A DNA stretch of 64,000 nucleotides, from NCBI RefSeq assembly GCF_000425485.1, contig NZ_AUDN01000007.1:62001-126000 (forward strand), read 5' to 3'. The translations under genes were made by a program, and so were the position numbers. Positions 1-9,533 of this stretch are shown here, one piece after another (the stretch's first letter is position 1; each line of letters starts with the position of its first letter). The stretch is from Flavobacterium tegetincola DSM 22377 (GTDB taxonomy: Bacteria; Bacteroidota; Bacteroidia; Flavobacteriales; Flavobacteriaceae). Under the pieces are notes generated by a model, which was not told the DNA's origin, did not search any database, and saw only the letters and a list, made by a program, of their open reading frames with translations.

Positions 1-1520
1 CTTTAAAGAAAACACTTGAAGTACATGGATTGAGCGTTGAAGTGGCCAATTCAGGTGAAGAGGCTTTAAAGAAAATTCTCAAAACATATTATTCATTAAT
101 TATTCTAGACGTTCAAATGCCGGGTATGGACGGTTTTGAAGTAGCTGAAATATTGGCGCAAAGCAACCGAACAAAAGACATTCCTGTGCTATTTCTATCT
201 GCAATTAGTAAAGAGAAAAAATATATTTCTCGTGGTTATGCTTCAGGAGCGGTAGATTACATCACAAAACCTGTTGATCCTGATTTATTGATTTTAAAAG
301 TGAAGTCTTTTTTGAAAATTTCGGAACAGCAACGCGATTTAAAGCGAATTCAAGAAATGCTATCCACTGAGATTGAAATCAGAAAAGCAGCTCAGGACAA
401 ATTGTCGTCAGAAATGCAACAGTTGCAATTTGTATTAGAATCCTTACCACAAATGGCTTTTGTACTTTCACAAGAGGGTACTTTAGAATATGTTAATCAA
501 CAGTGGTTTGACTACTCGAATGATAAAATGACCTTTCCAAAAAGACACCCGGATGATGAAAAGATTTGGGACAAGTGGAAGGCGAGTTTAAAAAAGGGAA
601 AACAATTTACTTCAGAAATAAGATTGCAGGAATTAAAATCCAGTAATTTCTGCTACTTTATGATGAAAGTGGCTCCAATCCAATCAGCAGGAATAATTAC
701 TAAGTGGGTGGGTACTTTTACAGATATTCATCAGCAGAAAACAGCAAATGAACAGTTGGAGAGTTTAGTTCAGGAACGCACTAAAGAAATGATTTTAAAG
801 AATGAAGATTTAGAATTTAGCAATACAGAATTACAGCAGTTTGCTTGGGTTGTTTCACATGATTTGAAAGAGCCCATTCGTAAAATCGAGATGATTGTAA
901 AAATGGTCAAAGACCGTTTTATTGAAAAAGACAGTCCGGCTGTAGATTATATTGATCGTGCAGAAAACTCAGCTCGACGGATGCGACTTTTAATAGATGA
1001 TTTATTGGTTTATTCACGCTTGTCTGCTGCAGTTAGTTTAGAAGAAACAGACCTAAATATGGTTATGAAGGAAGTGTTGGATGATTTAGATTCGGAAGTA
1101 CACCCAAAGCAACCTACGATAACGATTTCAAAACTTCCGATAATTCCAGGAATACCAAGTCAATTGCGTCAAGTTTTTCAAAACCTAATTGGTAACGCGC
1201 TTAAATTTACCAAGCCTGGAATTCCTCCAATTATCTCTGTTACCTGGACTCAAGTTGCTGACAAATCAATTGATAGTCCGGAAGATCAAAAAGGTAAATT
1301 TTGTAAAATTATAGTTAAAGATAATGGGATTGGTTTTGACGAAAGTCTATTACACAAAATCTTTATCATTTTTCAAAGTTTAAATAACCGCAAACTTTAC
1401 GAAGGTACAGGAATAGGCCTTGCTATTGCAAAAAAAATTATAGAAAAACACAACGGGATTATTACTGCAAAAAGCAAAGTGGACGAGGGTGCTAGCTTCA
1501 TTGTAATTTTACCTTTATAA
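1..1520 (+). CDS. Receiver-PAS-histidine kinase (5' end outside window)
   Basis: The reading frame is open from base 3, so the window cuts the gene near its N-terminus; the first in-frame start-like codon (TTG at 30) lies inside the receiver domain and is not the real start. Visible domains in order: a receiver with phospho-acceptor Asp in LDVQMPGMDG and Lys in ITKPVDP; a PAS-like segment around residues 135-240; a HisKA helix with the phospho-accepting His in WVVSHDLKEP; and an HATPase with N box (GNALKF), DNGIGFD and GTGIGLAIAKK. No membrane segment is visible, so this is a cytoplasmic hybrid-type kinase with a receiver at its front. It is the first visible gene of a co-directional run that ends with CheR and CheB; the next gene starts 19 bases downstream. 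The signal is unknown. Confidence 0.93.
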   Translation, partial: LKKTLEVHGLSVEVANSGEEALKKILKTYYSLIILDVQMPGMDGFEVAEILAQSNRTKDIPVLFLSAISKEKKYISRGYASGAVDYITKPVDPDLLILKVKSFLKISEQQRDLKRIQEMLSTEIEIRKAAQDKLSSEMQQLQFVLESLPQMAFVLSQEGTLEYVNQQWFDYSNDKMTFPKRHPDDEKIWDKWKASLKKGKQFTSEIRLQELKSSNFCYFMMKVAPIQSAGIITKWVGTFTDIHQQKTANEQLESLVQERTKEMILKNEDLEFSNTELQQFAWVVSHDLKEPIRKIEMIVKMVKDRFIEKDSPAVDYIDRAENSARRMRLLIDDLLVYSRLSAAVSLEETDLNMVMKEVLDDLDSEVHPKQPTITISKLPIIPGIPSQLRQVFQNLIGNALKFTKPGIPPIISVTWTQVADKSIDSPEDQKGKFCKIIVKDNGIGFDESLLHKIFIIFQSLNNRKLYEGTGIGLAIAKKIIEKHNGIITAKSKVDEGASFIVILPL

Positions 1521-1539
1521 TATTGTATTCAAGATTGAT

Positions 1540-4500
1540 ATGGAAAGTAATTTTAGAAGAAATTTAATTATAAGCTCGGCTATTTCAGTGGTAATATTAG
1601 TGATTAGTTCCACTGCGTCATTTTTTAGTATCAATAGTTTGCTAGAAAGTAACAAAGCTGTTAATCACAGTCAGCAAATTATTTATAACTTGAATAATTC
1701 GCAGCGTATTATTTTAGATGCACAGTCTGGAGTCAGAGGCTTTTTGGTCACAGGAAATGATAATTTTCTAAGTCGGTACTTGCAAAGTAAAATGGAGCTG
1801 GATGAAACGATAAAATCGCTCGAAAGTTTAACGGATGGAAATAAAGAGCAGGAAATTCGAATTAGAGCGATTAAGACGGAGCATCAAAAATTTTATAATT
1901 ATTTAAAAGAAAAAGTGTATCTCAAACGTCAGGGACTGGCAATTGGGTCTGAAGATCTTAATCAAGGTAAAGAGATAATGGATACTTTACGTTCTCTTTA
2001 TTTTAATATTGAAAATGATGCTTTAGCCGCTCTTAAAGCCCGAACAGATAGGTCCAAGGATTATGGCGTTTATAGCAGTATTCTAATTATTTTTGCCGCG
2101 CTTATTGCAATTTCGCTAAGTGTCTTGTTTTTTGTTCGAATTCTAAACGATTTTAAGAAGCGTTCAGAAATGGCTAAAATGTTACAAGAGAATGAACACG
2201 ATACCGCCAAACGTATAGAAATGGTAAGTGTTGCTGCTCAGAAAATTACACGAGGTGATTACTCCATAAAGGTAGATGATAGCGATGGCGCTTTGGGAAA
2301 TATTGGAATTTCCTTAAATCAAATGAGCGAATCGCTACAAGAAAATTTTAATATTTTAGCAAGTCGAGAATGGATTAAAGCGGGTATTGCTTCCTTAAAT
2401 GAGGTGATGATTGGCGAGAAAGATTTGTCACAATTATCCAAAGACATCATTAATTACCTTGCTGAATATACAGAAAGTAACGCCGGAGTACTTTATTTAA
2501 GTGATAAAAACAGCTTGGTGGTAGCCGCTAGTTTTAGCTATATTCCAGATCATGCGCACCAGCGTTTGCAATTTGGCGAAGGCCTGACTGGTCAAGCAGC
2601 TATTTCAAAGAAAATGATGGAGCTGAAAAACTTTGATGAAGACCATGTACGAATTACTTATGCTTTGGGCGAGATTAAACCAAAACATATTCTTGCATTT
2701 CCAATCATTGATGGCTTTGTTACCGGTGTAATCGAATTGGTTTCTGTCAAAATGTATACAGAATTGGAAATAGAATATCTGAGTAGTGTTGCCAATAATA
2801 TTGCTATTGCTATCAATGCGGCTGTAAATAGAAAACGAGTGCAAGAACTTCTAGAGGAGACAGAAGCTCAATCTGAGGAATTGAAAGCCCAACATTCTGA
2901 ATTAGAGGGAATGAATGCGGAACTTGAAACACAAACAGAAAGGTTGCAAGCATCAGAAGAAGAATTGCGTGTTCAGCAAGAAGAATTGCAGCAAACCAAT
3001 GAGGAATTGTCAGAAAGAGGCACATTGCTTGAGGAAAGAAACGTAGAAATACAGAAGAAATCCGAAGATTTAGAATTAACCACACGATATAAATCGGAGT
3101 TCTTGGCAAATATGTCTCATGAACTTCGTACACCGTTGAATTCCATCTTGCTTTTAAGTCGATTGTTGTCTGAAAATAATGACGCAAATATGAATGCAGA
3201 GCAGATCGAATTTGCCAAGGTAATTCAAAGTTCTGGAAACGGTCTCTTGGGATTAATTGATGAAATACTCGATTTGTCTAAAATTGAAGCGGGGAAAATG
3301 GACTTGGATAATTCAGATATTATGATCAATGATATTTCGACCAATCTATACAATCTTTTTAATGTGGTTGCCAAAGAGAAAAATATTAATTTTAAAATTG
3401 TAAGCAATCAAGCACCGCTTTTCATTAAATCAGATCAAGTACGATTGGAGCAAATTTTGAAAAATTTAATTTCTAACGCGATCAAGTTTACAAAAGAAGG
3501 ATCGGTTACAATGGAAATTGTAAAGTATAAAAACCAAGACCATAACGTTTACTTTAAGGTAACTGATACAGGAATAGGTATTCCATTGAACAAGCAGCCA
3601 CTTATTTTTGAAGCTTTTCAACAAGCCGACGGTTCTACAAAACGAAAATATGGTGGTACAGGTTTAGGACTTTCCATCAGTAGAGAATTAGCGAAGTTAC
3701 TTGGTGGCGAAATTACGTTGCAAAGTGAAATTAATAAAGGGAGCACCTTCACTTTAAGTATTCCGATTATTCCTCTAAATTTCCAAAACAATGATAGAGC
3801 AGTGGAAGAAATTTCTAATTTTGAAGAGGAAAATCACCAAATAGAAACTGAAAAAATGCAGGATCGTGAACAGTACATCAGTGCTTTTATTCCCGAAGCT
3901 ATTCCAGACGATAAAGCCAACATCACCGAAAATGATAAAGTAATATTAATTGTTGAAGATGATGTTAATTTTGCTAAATCACTGCTGGAATTTACAAGAG
4001 ATAAAGGGTATAAAGGAGTTGTAACTGTTCGTGGAGATTACGCTTTAAATTTAGCACTTACTTATAAGCCATTAGGCGTTTTACTAGATATTCAATTGCC
4101 TATTAAAAGCGGTTGGGAAGTTATGGAAGAATTAAAAGCGAATCCGTTAACGAGACACATACCTGTTCACATTATGTCTTCGCATAAAATGAAGCAGGAA
4201 AGTTTATTGAAAGGAGCGGTCAACTTCTTAGACAAGCCTGTAGCGTTTGAAAAATTACCTGAAATTTTTAAGAAAATTGAACATTATGTCAATCGCGGAA
4301 GTCAAAAAGTTTTAATTATTGAGGACAATACCAAACATGCAAAGGCGCTTTCCTCTTTTTTAGATAGTAATAATATAAATTCTGATATTAAAAGTAAGAT
4401 AGAAGACGGACTTGCAGCACTAGAAAATCCAGAAATGGATTGCGTTATTCTAGATATGGGAATCCCAGATAAGCAAGCCTATGAAATTTTAGATAAAATA

Positions 4501-5100
4501 AAGAAAAATAAGGGAATGGATCATCTTCCCGTAATTGTTTTTACGGGCAAAAGTTTGTCGATGATTGAGGAGCAAAAAATTAGAAAGTATGCAGATTCTA
4601 TTGTTGTCAAAACAGCTTATTCTTATCAACGAATGCTGGATGAGGTTTCCTTATTTCTACATTTAATGGAAGATGGGAAGAAAGACAACAATCAAAAGTT
4701 GAATAAACTCAATAACATTCTCAACGGTAAAACAGTTTTAGTGGTGGATGATGACGTCCGAAATATCTATTCATTGACAAAAGCTTTGGAATCCGTAAAG
4801 ATGAATGTGGTTACAGCGATTGATGGTAAAGAAGCCATTAAAGCATTGTATAACGATACTTCAATAGACGTAGTATTGCTTGACATGATGATGCCTAACA
4901 TGGATGGTTATGAGACTGCTACAATGATTAGGGATAATAAAAAGTGGAAAAACTTACCTGTAATTGCCGTAACTGCAAAAGCTATGACGGGAGATCGGGA
5001 CAAATGTATCAATGCGGGAGCATCGGATTATATTACAAAACCAGTAGACGTTGATCAGCTATTGTCCTTATTGAGGGTTTGGCTGTATGATAAAGTATAA
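1540..5100 (+). CDS. Membrane hybrid sensor histidine kinase with three receivers
   Basis: This 1186-aa kinase has an N-terminal membrane helix (about 10-32), a CHASE3-like extracytoplasmic helical domain with the LDAQSGVRGFL signature, a second membrane helix (about 178-200), a HAMP region (222-270), a GAF domain (290-430), a long glutamate-rich coiled coil (430-515), HisKA with His527 in NMSHELRTPLN, an HATPase (DTGIGI, GGTGLGLSISREL) and three receivers with acceptor aspartates at about 850, 972 and 1115. The first two receivers are divergent around the acceptor (LDIQLPIKSG, LDMGIPDKQA); the third is canonical (LDMMMPNMDGYE). The architecture suits a phosphorelay in which several receivers compete or relay. 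A single-domain receiver follows 17 bases later. Confidence 0.95.
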   Translation: MESNFRRNLIISSAISVVILVISSTASFFSINSLLESNKAVNHSQQIIYNLNNSQRIILDAQSGVRGFLVTGNDNFLSRYLQSKMELDETIKSLESLTDGNKEQEIRIRAIKTEHQKFYNYLKEKVYLKRQGLAIGSEDLNQGKEIMDTLRSLYFNIENDALAALKARTDRSKDYGVYSSILIIFAALIAISLSVLFFVRILNDFKKRSEMAKMLQENEHDTAKRIEMVSVAAQKITRGDYSIKVDDSDGALGNIGISLNQMSESLQENFNILASREWIKAGIASLNEVMIGEKDLSQLSKDIINYLAEYTESNAGVLYLSDKNSLVVAASFSYIPDHAHQRLQFGEGLTGQAAISKKMMELKNFDEDHVRITYALGEIKPKHILAFPIIDGFVTGVIELVSVKMYTELEIEYLSSVANNIAIAINAAVNRKRVQELLEETEAQSEELKAQHSELEGMNAELETQTERLQASEEELRVQQEELQQTNEELSERGTLLEERNVEIQKKSEDLELTTRYKSEFLANMSHELRTPLNSILLLSRLLSENNDANMNAEQIEFAKVIQSSGNGLLGLIDEILDLSKIEAGKMDLDNSDIMINDISTNLYNLFNVVAKEKNINFKIVSNQAPLFIKSDQVRLEQILKNLISNAIKFTKEGSVTMEIVKYKNQDHNVYFKVTDTGIGIPLNKQPLIFEAFQQADGSTKRKYGGTGLGLSISRELAKLLGGEITLQSEINKGSTFTLSIPIIPLNFQNNDRAVEEISNFEEENHQIETEKMQDREQYISAFIPEAIPDDKANITENDKVILIVEDDVNFAKSLLEFTRDKGYKGVVTVRGDYALNLALTYKPLGVLLDIQLPIKSGWEVMEELKANPLTRHIPVHIMSSHKMKQESLLKGAVNFLDKPVAFEKLPEIFKKIEHYVNRGSQKVLIIEDNTKHAKALSSFLDSNNINSDIKSKIEDGLAALENPEMDCVILDMGIPDKQAYEILDKIKKNKGMDHLPVIVFTGKSLSMIEEQKIRKYADSIVVKTAYSYQRMLDEVSLFLHLMEDGKKDNNQKLNKLNNILNGKTVLVVDDDVRNIYSLTKALESVKMNVVTAIDGKEAIKALYNDTSIDVVLLDMMMPNMDGYETATMIRDNKKWKNLPVIAVTAKAMTGDRDKCINAGASDYITKPVDVDQLLSLLRVWLYDKV

Positions 5101-5117
5101 ACTTATAATTTTTTGAA

Positions 5118-5483
5118 ATGAATCGTAAGAAAGTATTAATTGTAGACGATGATTCTAGAAATATTTTTGCATTAATGGCAACCCTGAAAGCGAAATCTTT
5201 CACTTGTATTTCATGCTTAAGTGCTCCAGAGGCCATCACTGTTTTAAAAGCAGAAAGTGATTTTGATATCATTTTAATGGACATGATGATGCCTGATATG
5301 GATGGTTATGATGCTATTCCGTTAATTAAAAAATTGCCGCATTATCAAAATGTTCCAATAATTGCAGTTACCGCACAAGCAATGGTTGGTGATAAAGAAC
5401 GCTGTTTAGAAGCTGGTGCAAATGATTATATTTCGAAACCTATAGATGTGGAAAAATTACTGCATATCTTAAACGCATTGTAA
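5118..5483 (+). CDS. Single-domain response regulator
   Basis: This 121-aa protein is a bare CheY-like receiver: an acidic DDD cluster near residue 10, acceptor Asp55 in MDMMMPDMDGYD, Thr in VTAQAM and Lys in ISKPIDVEKL. It closely resembles the third receiver of the kinase immediately upstream, which suggests duplication or a shared phosphodonor. There is no output domain, so it probably works as a shuttle or sink within the relay. It sits 17 bases after the kinase and 3 bases before cheR, so co-transcription and perhaps translational coupling are likely. Confidence 0.94.
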   Translation: MNRKKVLIVDDDSRNIFALMATLKAKSFTCISCLSAPEAITVLKAESDFDIILMDMMMPDMDGYDAIPLIKKLPHYQNVPIIAVTAQAMVGDKERCLEAGANDYISKPIDVEKLLHILNAL

Positions 5484-5486
5484 ATT

Positions 5487-6296
5487 ATGTTGCAAGATCG
5501 CGAAATAGCTATTTTAATTGAAGAATTATATAAATACCACGGATATGACTTTAGTGGTTATTCTGCCGCGTCTTTTAGAAGGCGTGTAGAACGTTTGTAC
5601 ACAATGGATGGTTTTACAGATTTTTCGGATTTTTTAAGTAGAGCGCGTTCTGATGAAGACTATTTTAAACATCTTGTAGAAGAAATCACCGTAAATGTTA
5701 CTGAAATGTTTCGTGATCCTTCCTTTTACAGGACGTTAAGAACAGAAATATTACCTATCTTAGCAACTAAGCCATTTATACGTATTTGGCATGCTGGCTG
5801 CGCCACGGGCGAAGAAGTGTTTTCAGTAGCCATTTTATTAAAAGAATTAAACGTATTGCATAAGTCATTGTTATATGCAACTGATTTAAATCCTGCAGTT
5901 TTGGAAATTGCAAAAAAGGGATTGTTTCCTTTAAGGACTATCCAACAATATGCTGAAAATTATAGAATTGCCAGTGGTAAAAATGATTTCTCAGATTATT
6001 ACATTGCCAATTATGGCTTTGCAAAATTCAGCGATGAATTGATTGATCGAATGGTTTTTTCGCAGCATAATCTTGTTATTGATGGTTCATTTAATGAGTT
6101 TGATTTGATCTTATGCAGGAATGTACTAATTTATTTTGACAAAGATTTTCAGCGAATCGCATTAGAATTATTTGATCAAAGTCTTTCCAAACTTGGTTAT
6201 TTAGCGTTGGGTACAAAAGAAACTATTAAATTTTCGTCAATACAACATCGTTTTAAGCAATTTGAAAAAGAGAAAATATGGAAGAAAATGATTTAA
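5487..6296 (+). CDS. cheR: CheR-family protein-glutamate methyltransferase
   Basis: This 269-aa protein has the small N-terminal helical CheR domain (residues 1-70, with SAASFRRRVERL) followed by the SAM-dependent methyltransferase domain. Family motifs are intact: FRDPSFY, HAGCATGEEVFS for SAM binding, ATDLNP, and the CheR signature CRNVLIYFD. CheR normally methylates glutamates on chemoreceptors, but no receptor or flagellar gene is visible here. In Bacteroidota CheR/CheB pairs are often found with hybrid kinases rather than chemotaxis arrays, so the target may be the neighbouring coiled-coil kinase (inference). The 3' end overlaps cheB by 19 bases. Confidence 0.94.
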   Translation: MLQDREIAILIEELYKYHGYDFSGYSAASFRRRVERLYTMDGFTDFSDFLSRARSDEDYFKHLVEEITVNVTEMFRDPSFYRTLRTEILPILATKPFIRIWHAGCATGEEVFSVAILLKELNVLHKSLLYATDLNPAVLEIAKKGLFPLRTIQQYAENYRIASGKNDFSDYYIANYGFAKFSDELIDRMVFSQHNLVIDGSFNEFDLILCRNVLIYFDKDFQRIALELFDQSLSKLGYLALGTKETIKFSSIQHRFKQFEKEKIWKKMI

Positions 6297-6868
6297 AGAA
6301 AAATTGCAGTCTGCTCTTAATTGGAGGTTCTGCGGGAAGTCTAGAAGTTTTAATGGCCATTCTCCCCAATTTGAACCCGATTGAGAACTTTGCCATTGCA
6401 ATAATTTTACATAGAAAAAGCGCAGAAGATTCTACACTAGAAGATTTAATATCATTGAGAACCAATGTTCCTTTAACGAGAGTTGAAGATAAGGTCAACT
6501 TGGAGTGTGGTCACATTTTCTTAGCACCTTCAGATTACCATCTTTTATTTGAAAAAGACGGAATACTATCTTTAGATGTATCTGAAAAAGTAAATTACAG
6601 TCGTCCAAGCATTGATGTTTCTTTTGAATCTGCCGCTGCCGCTTATGGTTCTAAATGTATCGCTATTTTACTTTCGGGTGCAAATTCTGATGGTACAAAT
6701 GGTTTAAAAGCTATTCAACGTGAAGGTGGAGTGGTCATTTTACAAAATCCTGAAAATGCAGTTATGCCTTTCATGCCGCAAAGTGCACTTTCATCGATGT
6801 CGCCTAGTCATGTTTTTGAGGTGGATGAAATTTTAGATTATATCAATTCTATTGATCAATTGCACTAG
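6278..6868 (+). CDS. cheB: Stand-alone CheB methylesterase domain
   Basis: This 196-aa protein is only the catalytic methylesterase domain of CheB, without the usual N-terminal receiver. The catalytic residues are recognisable: Ser in GGSAGSLE, His in IILHRKSAEDS, and Asp in LSGANSDGTNG. CheB hydrolyses methyl-glutamate esters or deamidates glutamines on receptors. Without its own receiver, activity could be controlled by the single-domain receiver encoded two genes upstream (inference). The start overlaps cheR by 19 bases, which implies coupled translation of the opposing enzymes. Confidence 0.93.
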   Translation: MEENDLKKNCSLLLIGGSAGSLEVLMAILPNLNPIENFAIAIILHRKSAEDSTLEDLISLRTNVPLTRVEDKVNLECGHIFLAPSDYHLLFEKDGILSLDVSEKVNYSRPSIDVSFESAAAAYGSKCIAILLSGANSDGTNGLKAIQREGGVVILQNPENAVMPFMPQSALSSMSPSHVFEVDEILDYINSIDQLH

Positions 6869-6955
6869 CAAAGTTTCATATTTCAAAAACTTTACTAATA
6901 ATTTTGTAAGACATTGAAGTCAAAATATTTATAATTTTATAAAAAAAATAAAGCT

Positions 6956-7492
6956 ATGAATAGTATTGACAAAAATCAGGAAGAAAAAAACTTCGAAAAC
7001 TTAACGGGTCAAGAAGGTGTTGAAAAAGTAAAGGAATTGGTGGATAAAGCAGATACGTGCTTATTTTGTACGGCAATTGAGACCGATAAACCTTTCGAAA
7101 CCCGACCAATGGCGCCACAAAAAGTAGATGATAACGGGACCATTTGGTTTTTAAGCGCAAAAGACAGCCACAAAAATTTAGAATTGCAAGAAAATCCAAA
7201 AGCACAATTATTGTTTCAAGGATCTTCTTTTAGCAACTACTTGTCACTTTACGGAAGCGTAAATATTTCTCAGAACAAAACTAAGATTCATGAATTGTGG
7301 CAACCTACAATGAAAACCTGGTTTACAGAAGGAGAAGATGATCCACGAATAACAGTATTGGAATTTATTCCTACAGAAGGGTATTATTGGGATACCAAAA
7401 ATGGTATTGCAGTTGCCACAGTAAAACAACTTTTTGGAGCAATTGTAGGTGAAACTTATGATGATTCCATTCAAGGAAACATTAAAGTATAA
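6956..7492 (+). CDS. Pyridoxamine 5'-phosphate oxidase-family stress protein
   Basis: This 178-aa protein matches the general-stress-protein-26 branch of the flavin-binding split-barrel family: CLFCTAIETDKPFETRPMAPQKVDDNGTIWF-type strands, then the SAKDSHK segment and a C-terminal FIPTEGYYWDTKNG stretch. Such proteins bind FMN or FAD and are generally linked to oxidative or general stress; true PNP oxidase activity is not expected. It has no signal peptide. It is a single-gene unit, 87 bases after cheB and closed by a strong terminator. Confidence 0.88.
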   Translation: MNSIDKNQEEKNFENLTGQEGVEKVKELVDKADTCLFCTAIETDKPFETRPMAPQKVDDNGTIWFLSAKDSHKNLELQENPKAQLLFQGSSFSNYLSLYGSVNISQNKTKIHELWQPTMKTWFTEGEDDPRITVLEFIPTEGYYWDTKNGIAVATVKQLFGAIVGETYDDSIQGNIKV

Positions 7493-7516
7493 TTTTACAT
7501 AATGCTTAATTTTAAG

Positions 7517-7546
7517 AAGTCTTGATTTTCCAGTCAAGGCTTTTTT
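7517..7546 (+). terminator. Rho-independent terminator after the stress protein
   Basis: A 9-bp stem (AAGTCTTGA with TCAAGGCTT, one G-U pair) with an 8-base loop is followed by a run of T. It lies 25 bases after the stop codon. Confidence 0.85.
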
Positions 7547-7656
7547 AGTGCTATATAAACACTTTATGATGAAGTGCATCCAATTAACACCTAATCGTAG
7601 TTTAATTTGACTGCCACAGCTCATAGCGGAATGTGAAATATGATTAAATTTATATA

Positions 7657-7685
7657 TTGTCTAATGTCAGTTTTGTCTATATTTA
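7657..7685 (+). promoter_or_regulatory. Candidate promoter of the lipid/polyketide operon
   Basis: A TTG (7657-7659) is followed after 18 bases by TATATTTA (7678-7685), one mismatch from the Bacteroidota -7 box TAnnTTTG. The ATG at 7693 is only 7 bases beyond it, so the transcript would have almost no leader. Confidence 0.45.
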
Positions 7686-7692
7686 CAACACT

Positions 7693-8823
7693 ATGAAAGT
7701 TCCAATTCTCATTCTCGGTGGTGGTTTAGCGGGTTTAACAGCGGCAATTCATCTTTCCAAATTAGGACATGCAGTAACGGTCATTGAAAAAAACACGTAT
7801 CCCAGACATAAAGTATGTGGCGAGTATATTTCAAATGAAGTACTCGATTACTTTAAATGGCTTGATTTACAGGATATTGTTGATCAAAGTCAGCGCATTA
7901 ATACATTCCGATTAGAAATGGATAAGTTTAACACATCAGAGGTCATTTTACCCTTGGGAGGATTTGGAATCAGTAGATTTTTATTAGACAATCTTTTATA
8001 TCGAAAAGCAAAAGCGCAGAATTGCCAGTTCATTCATGAAACAGTAAGTGCCATTCGTTTTCACGACGGTTCCTTTAAAGTGGATCTGAATTCAGGTTTG
8101 CAAATTGAAGCGCAAATTGCCATAGGAAGTTTTGGAAAAAGATCTGTAATTGATGTGCAACTGGAGCGCAAATTTATACAGAAGAAATCGCATTGGATGG
8201 CGGTTAAGGCACATTTCCAAGGAAATTTTGCAAACAATAAAGTGGGCTTGTTTCCTTTTGAAGGTGGTTATTGCGGTGTTTCTAAAGTAGAGGATAACCA
8301 ATTGAATATTTGCTATATTGTACAAACAGAAGTTTTTAAAAAGCACAAAACTATACCAGAATTCACAGCATCTGTACTGTATAAGAATAATGGTTTAAAA
8401 GATATTTTGAGAAATGCAGAAATGCTTTTTGAAAGTCCATTGACAATCAGTCAGATTTCATTTGATGATAAGAAAGCAGTAGAAAACCACGTTTTAATGA
8501 TCGGAGATGCGGCAGGATTGATCCATCCTTTGTGTGGAAACGGAATGGCAATGGCAATTCATAGCGCAAAAATAGCTTCAGAACTAATTCATACTAATTT
8601 AAATGCAGCTGTGTTTTCAAGAGAAAAATTAGAAATGGATTACGAACGAGTTTGGAAAAAAACGTTCAAAAGTAGATTGAGAATGGGACGCTATTTGTCA
8701 GCACTTTTGTTGAATCCTGCTTTGACTAAAGTATGTATGAAGACTATAACGCGGTTTCCAACTCTTTTTAAGTACATCATCCAAAAGACGCATGGCAAAT
8801 TAATTCCAATACCAAATCAATGA
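7693..8823 (+). CDS. FAD-dependent oxidoreductase (geranylgeranyl-reductase-like)
   Basis: This 376-aa flavoprotein starts at ATG 7693, directly before the dinucleotide-binding motif ILGGGLAGLTAAIHL; a TTG further upstream would add residues unlike the family. PRHKVCGEYIS and GDAAGLIHPLCGNGMAMAI are the second and third FAD-contact motifs of the geranylgeranyl reductase/halogenase/hydroxylase group. It is the first gene of an operon with a methyltransferase (ATGA overlap) and a type III PKS. By analogy with the Streptomyces srs operon (PKS, methyltransferase, flavoprotein), it may oxidise or reduce a phenolic lipid; that is inference. The C-terminus carries a hydrophobic helical stretch. Confidence 0.87.
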   Translation: MKVPILILGGGLAGLTAAIHLSKLGHAVTVIEKNTYPRHKVCGEYISNEVLDYFKWLDLQDIVDQSQRINTFRLEMDKFNTSEVILPLGGFGISRFLLDNLLYRKAKAQNCQFIHETVSAIRFHDGSFKVDLNSGLQIEAQIAIGSFGKRSVIDVQLERKFIQKKSHWMAVKAHFQGNFANNKVGLFPFEGGYCGVSKVEDNQLNICYIVQTEVFKKHKTIPEFTASVLYKNNGLKDILRNAEMLFESPLTISQISFDDKKAVENHVLMIGDAAGLIHPLCGNGMAMAIHSAKIASELIHTNLNAAVFSREKLEMDYERVWKKTFKSRLRMGRYLSALLLNPALTKVCMKTITRFPTLFKYIIQKTHGKLIPIPNQ

Positions 8824-9533
8824 CAATAAATACAAAATACCGTACCGATGCGCCTGAAATTATGGATGATTTTGCACTTGAAGGTGAAGAATTAAGAGAT
8901 GCTTTGGACAAAATTGCAAAAATAAATCAATTGTTAGGGGGGAATAAACTTACTTTAAACGGGCTAAAGGAAATTTTGAATGAGCGTGATAAAAACACCT
9001 CTTTTACTATTGCAGATGTAGGTTGCGGAAACGGCGACATGTTGCGTAAAATAGCAGATTTCGGAATTAAAAACGGCTATAATTTTAAATTGATTGGAAT
9101 TGATGCTAATGCTTTTACCATAAATCATGCAATTAATTTATCTTCTGATTATCGTAATATTAACTATCTCTGCGAAGACATTTTCACGATGAATCTAGCA
9201 GAACTACAGTGTGACGTCATCGTTTGTACTTTAACCTTGCATCATTTTAAGGACAGTGAAATAATGGACATCTTGAGCATTTTTAAAAATTCCTCAAAAT
9301 TGGGTATGGTCATAAATGATTTGCAAAGAAGTGCGGTTGCGTATCGACTGTTTCAAATTTTATGTGTACTTTTTCAACTCAATAGAATGTCTCGAGAAGA
9401 CGGCCTGGTTTCAATTCTGAGAGGCTTCAAAAAGAAAGAGTTGATTGACTTTTCAGAAAAATTAAAATTTAAAAAATACAACATCCAATGGAAGTGGGCC
9501 TTTAGATACCAATGGATTATTCAAAATATATGA
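8820..9533 (+). CDS. SAM-dependent methyltransferase
   Basis: This 237-aa class I methyltransferase has motif I ADVGCGNGDML (about 63-73), an acidic motif II in GIDANAF, and a post-I segment IVCTLTLHHF. The ATG overlaps the TGA of the flavoprotein gene, and its own TGA overlaps the ATG of the type III PKS, so translation of all three is coupled. In comparable operons the methyltransferase O- or C-methylates the polyketide phenol; the substrate here is unknown. Confidence 0.9.
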   Translation: MTINTKYRTDAPEIMDDFALEGEELRDALDKIAKINQLLGGNKLTLNGLKEILNERDKNTSFTIADVGCGNGDMLRKIADFGIKNGYNFKLIGIDANAFTINHAINLSSDYRNINYLCEDIFTMNLAELQCDVIVCTLTLHHFKDSEIMDILSIFKNSSKLGMVINDLQRSAVAYRLFQILCVLFQLNRMSREDGLVSILRGFKKKELIDFSEKLKFKKYNIQWKWAFRYQWIIQNI

